DNA from: an uncultured Akkermansia sp.
GTDB taxonomy: Bacteria; Verrucomicrobiota; Verrucomicrobiia; Verrucomicrobiales; Akkermansiaceae
Reading direction: 5' to 3'
DNA: 7,134 nucleotides
Assembly (NCBI GenBank): GCA_904501975.1
Contig: CAJGCZ010000072.1
Coordinates: 1-7,134, forward strand
Shown piece by piece: positions 5,466-7,134 of this stretch (position 1 is the stretch's first letter; every line of letters begins with the position of its first letter). A program made the position numbers and the translations under genes. The notes below the pieces were generated by a model. The model did not search any database and was not told the DNA's origin. It saw nothing but the letters and a program-made list of their open reading frames with translations.

Positions 5466-6887
5466 ATGAAGCGTGTGGTGGCACTATTAATGATGATGAC
5501 TGCAATGGTGGCTCAGGCATGGCGTCCTGTGAACGAGAACGCCCCGGAGCCGGCCAGAGAGTTCAGAGCTGCGTGGGTGACAACGGTTTTTAACCTGGAT
5601 TGGCCCTCCAAGGCAGGCTTATCTGCAGCCCAGCAAAAGCAGGAGCTGCTGACGATACTGAACACGGCGGTGAAGCTTAAGTTTAATGCCATTGTGTTGC
5701 AAGTGCGCCCCAATGCAGATGCTATCTATAAATCATCCCTCGAGCCTTGGAGCTGCTGGCTGAGTGGCGCCGGGGTGAATCCCGGGTATGATCCTCTTGC
5801 CTTTGCCGTGGCAGAGGCGCACAAGCGCGGTATAGAAGTACATGCCTGGTTCAACCCCTTCCGCGCCACCATCAGCGGTAAAAGTGTGGGCAAAAACCAC
5901 ATCTCGCGCCGCAACCCCGGGTTGCTGAAGCAAGCCGGCACCACCCAAATTCTTAATCCCTCCAGCAGCACCGCCCAAAAGCATGTGATGGCGGTTATTA
6001 TGGATGTGGTGCGCCGCTATGATATTGACGGCGTGCACTTGGATGATTACTTTTACCCCTATCCCCCGCACAATAATATATCGGACGGCAAATCGCCCTC
6101 GCAACGCCGCGCCGCCATTGATGGCTTTGTCAAAAATCTGTACCAGCAGGTGAAGGCTGCCAAGCCGTGGGTGCGTGTGGGCATCAGCCCCTTCGGTATC
6201 TGGCAGCCGGGGTACCCCTCCGGTGTAGAGGCGGGGGTGAATGCCTACGAGCACCTTGCGTGCGATGCCCGTAAATGGCTGGCTAACGGGTGGGTGGATT
6301 ACCTGGCCCCGCAGCTCTATTGGCGCATTAAAGGCCCGCAAAGCTTTACCGCCCTCATGAGCTGGTGGAGCAGCATCAACCCCAAGCGCCCCGTATGGCC
6401 CGGCATTGCCAGTGTGCGTATCGACAGCAAGGAAGACCCCGGCCGCCCCGCCTCCGAAATCGGTGCCCAAATGGATGCCGCCCGCAAACTGGCACGCCAG
6501 AGCTGTGGCCAGATTTTCTGGAGCTGGCGCTCCATTGGCTCAAACCGCGGTGGGGTGCATAAGGAAATTAAGCGCCGCTACACCGGCTACGCCCTGCCGC
6601 CCGCCATGCCGTGGTGCCGAGATGTAGTGCCCGGTCGCCCTGCCGCCGTTTCTGCCGTAGAGAAGGGTAATACCGTGGTGCTGAGTTGGCAACCGGCCGA
6701 TAAAACAGCCCGAAAGTGGGTGATACAGGCCGGTACCTCCCGCGGTTGGTACACCGTTTGTGTGTTGCCCGGCGGACAAAAACAAGTAACCCTGCCCGCT
6801 TCTTTCTTCAACAATGCTACGCGCATTGCCATTAGGCCCATCTCTGCCTGTGGTGCCTCCGGCTCCCCCGGCACGCTTGCTAAATAA
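5466..6887 (+). CDS. Secreted glycosyl hydrolase-like 10 (GHL10, DUF187; DigH/YngK-like) protein
   Basis: The product has 473 residues with a signal peptide (1-18: KR, hydrophobic core, cleavage after AQA), no lipobox cysteine, and so probable export by signal peptidase I. The GHL10 TIM-barrel covers about 30-375: REFRAAWVTTVFNLDWPS (31-48), LQVRPNADAIY (78-88), VHAWFNPFR (125-133), ILNPS (162-166), DIDGVHLDDYFYPYP (186-200) with acidic D193/D194, VGISPFGIW (238-246), DYLAPQLYW (278-286) and WPGIAS (311-316). The characterised E. coli relative DigH cleaves peptidoglycan glycan strands stripped of stem peptides, so a cell-wall role is plausible; another glycan cannot be excluded. Residues about 390-468 look like a fibronectin type III-like beta domain (VVLSWQPAD, WVIQAGTSRGWYTV). 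The start fits the signal peptide. It is transcribed divergently from the RHH-Trx operon. Confidence 0.92.
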   Translation: MKRVVALLMMMTAMVAQAWRPVNENAPEPAREFRAAWVTTVFNLDWPSKAGLSAAQQKQELLTILNTAVKLKFNAIVLQVRPNADAIYKSSLEPWSCWLSGAGVNPGYDPLAFAVAEAHKRGIEVHAWFNPFRATISGKSVGKNHISRRNPGLLKQAGTTQILNPSSSTAQKHVMAVIMDVVRRYDIDGVHLDDYFYPYPPHNNISDGKSPSQRRAAIDGFVKNLYQQVKAAKPWVRVGISPFGIWQPGYPSGVEAGVNAYEHLACDARKWLANGWVDYLAPQLYWRIKGPQSFTALMSWWSSINPKRPVWPGIASVRIDSKEDPGRPASEIGAQMDAARKLARQSCGQIFWSWRSIGSNRGGVHKEIKRRYTGYALPPAMPWCRDVVPGRPAAVSAVEKGNTVVLSWQPADKTARKWVIQAGTSRGWYTVCVLPGGQKQVTLPASFFNNATRIAIRPISACGASGSPGTLAK

Positions 6888-6930
6888 GGTTGATTGAGGA
6901 TTTATATACCTCCGTTCGCGGTAAAGGCGG

Positions 6931-6991
6931 TTTAGCAAATTTTGCAGGGAAAAGTATCTTTTTCTTGCTTTTCTCTGCAAAATTTGCTAAA
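6931..6991. repeat. Near-perfect 24-bp inverted repeat upstream of the AbiEi-like ORF
   Basis: Arms 6931-6947 and 6975-6991 are perfect over 17 bp (TTTAGCAAATTTTGCAG and its complement). After one G/T position (6948/6974) the symmetry continues for six more pairs (6949-6954 with 6968-6973), leaving a 13-base centre. It is AT-rich and has no U-tract after the stem on either strand, so it is not a typical terminator. It ends 9 bases before the ATG at 7000. Its position and size suit an operator; as RNA it would also make a long hairpin at the start codon. Confidence 0.8.
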
Positions 6992-6999
6992 AAAGAGCC

Positions 7000-7134
7000 A
7001 TGAGCCATGCTGCGTCCACGATGAATTTCGGTAGTGTCCCTGTCACAACAGCGATACTGAGGGATTCATTAACGGGATACAAGGCGCCGCAAGCAAGAAT
7101 TAGGCTCATGGAGAGAAGAGAGGAGTTGTTACCA
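7000..7134 (+). CDS. N-terminus of an AbiEi-like (type IV antitoxin, winged-helix) protein, cut by window edge
   Basis: The ATG at 7000 opens a frame of 45 codons that is still open at the window end. After the leading MSHAASTMNFGSVPV comes TAILRDSLTGYKAP and then QARIRLMERREELLP. This pattern of a helix, a Y-K-x-P turn and a second helix ending in R-x-E-L-L matches the N-terminal winged helix of AbiEi-family antitoxins and regulators, in which a RRGLY-type segment usually follows just after the point where this window ends. AbiEi proteins repress their own promoter and are paired with the AbiEii nucleotidyltransferase toxin, which would lie downstream outside the window. A second ATG at 7021 is an alternative start. 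No clear Shine-Dalgarno sequence is present (AAGAG 2 bases before the ATG). With only 45 residues the family call is moderate. Confidence 0.5.
   Translation, partial: MSHAASTMNFGSVPVTTAILRDSLTGYKAPQARIRLMERREELLP

Noticed and set aside
5733..6470. A 245-codon minus-strand open frame
   Set aside because: It is antisense to the GHL10 gene, whose motifs are unambiguous.
6998..7111. A possible structured RNA or riboswitch: CCATGAGCC (6998-7006) pairs with GGCTCATGG (7103-7111) around nested short stems
   Set aside because: The whole stretch is open as one frame from 7000 with an AbiEi-like protein pattern, which explains it better. The stems are short and probably chance.
6992..7111. A 40-codon minus-strand ORF starting at 7111
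   Set aside because: It is the antisense shadow of the AbiEi-like frame, with no ribosome site; its hydrophobic look comes from the complement of that gene's codons.
7118..7134. GAGGAG followed by a possible start at the right edge
   Set aside because: The G-rich purine run encodes R-E-E in the open frame starting at 7000, so it need not be a ribosome site.

Overview
The window comes from a bacterial chromosome of moderate-to-high GC (mid-fifties percent by eye) with long coding runs and AT-rich intergenic gaps. Shine-Dalgarno sequences are weak or missing in front of almost every start. A fused SecDF with an extra N-terminal membrane segment, a secreted GHL10 glycosidase-like protein and a Trx protein with a helical tail would fit a Verrucomicrobiota/Akkermansia-like or related PVC or gut lineage. 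That placement is a guess, since no rRNA or other taxonomic marker is present.

Layout, left to right. (1) A minus-strand cluster: secDF (3766 to 1214), then a membrane-anchored CbiX/SirB-like chelatase-domain protein (1116 or 1203 to 250), then a DUF167/YggU-family gene that runs off the left edge and overlaps its predecessor by ATGA. A 9-bp hairpin with a T-run lies between secDF and the chelatase-like gene. It looks like an intrinsic terminator, and it argues that the chelatase-like protein starts at the ATG at 1116 and not at the upstream TTG. (2) A 336-base gap (3767-4102) holding the secDF promoter region, a possible 20-codon minus-strand ORF and a strong terminator for the next operon. 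(3) A second minus-strand operon (5319 to 4103): a small ribbon-helix-helix DNA-binding protein followed after 2 bases by an exported thioredoxin-fold protein. (4) A 146-base divergent promoter region with two perfect TATAAT boxes back to back, one per strand, several short inverted repeats and a leader hairpin. (5) On the plus strand, a secreted GHL10 (DUF187/DigH-like) protein (5466-6887). (6) A near-perfect 24-bp inverted repeat (6931-6991). Nine bases beyond its right edge an ORF opens at 7000 and runs off the right edge; its first 45 codons resemble the N-terminal winged helix of AbiEi-type antitoxins.

Functionally, most of the window concerns the cell envelope: SecDF drives late protein translocation, the Trx-like protein and the GHL10 protein carry export signals, and the chelatase-like protein is predicted to sit in the membrane. 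The right edge seems to be the start of a type IV toxin-antitoxin/abortive-infection (AbiE-like) module, with the palindrome as its likely operator. The least ordinary parts are this AbiE-like edge with its palindrome, the membrane-anchored and partly degenerate chelatase-like protein, the RHH-Trx gene pair and the compact divergent promoter.
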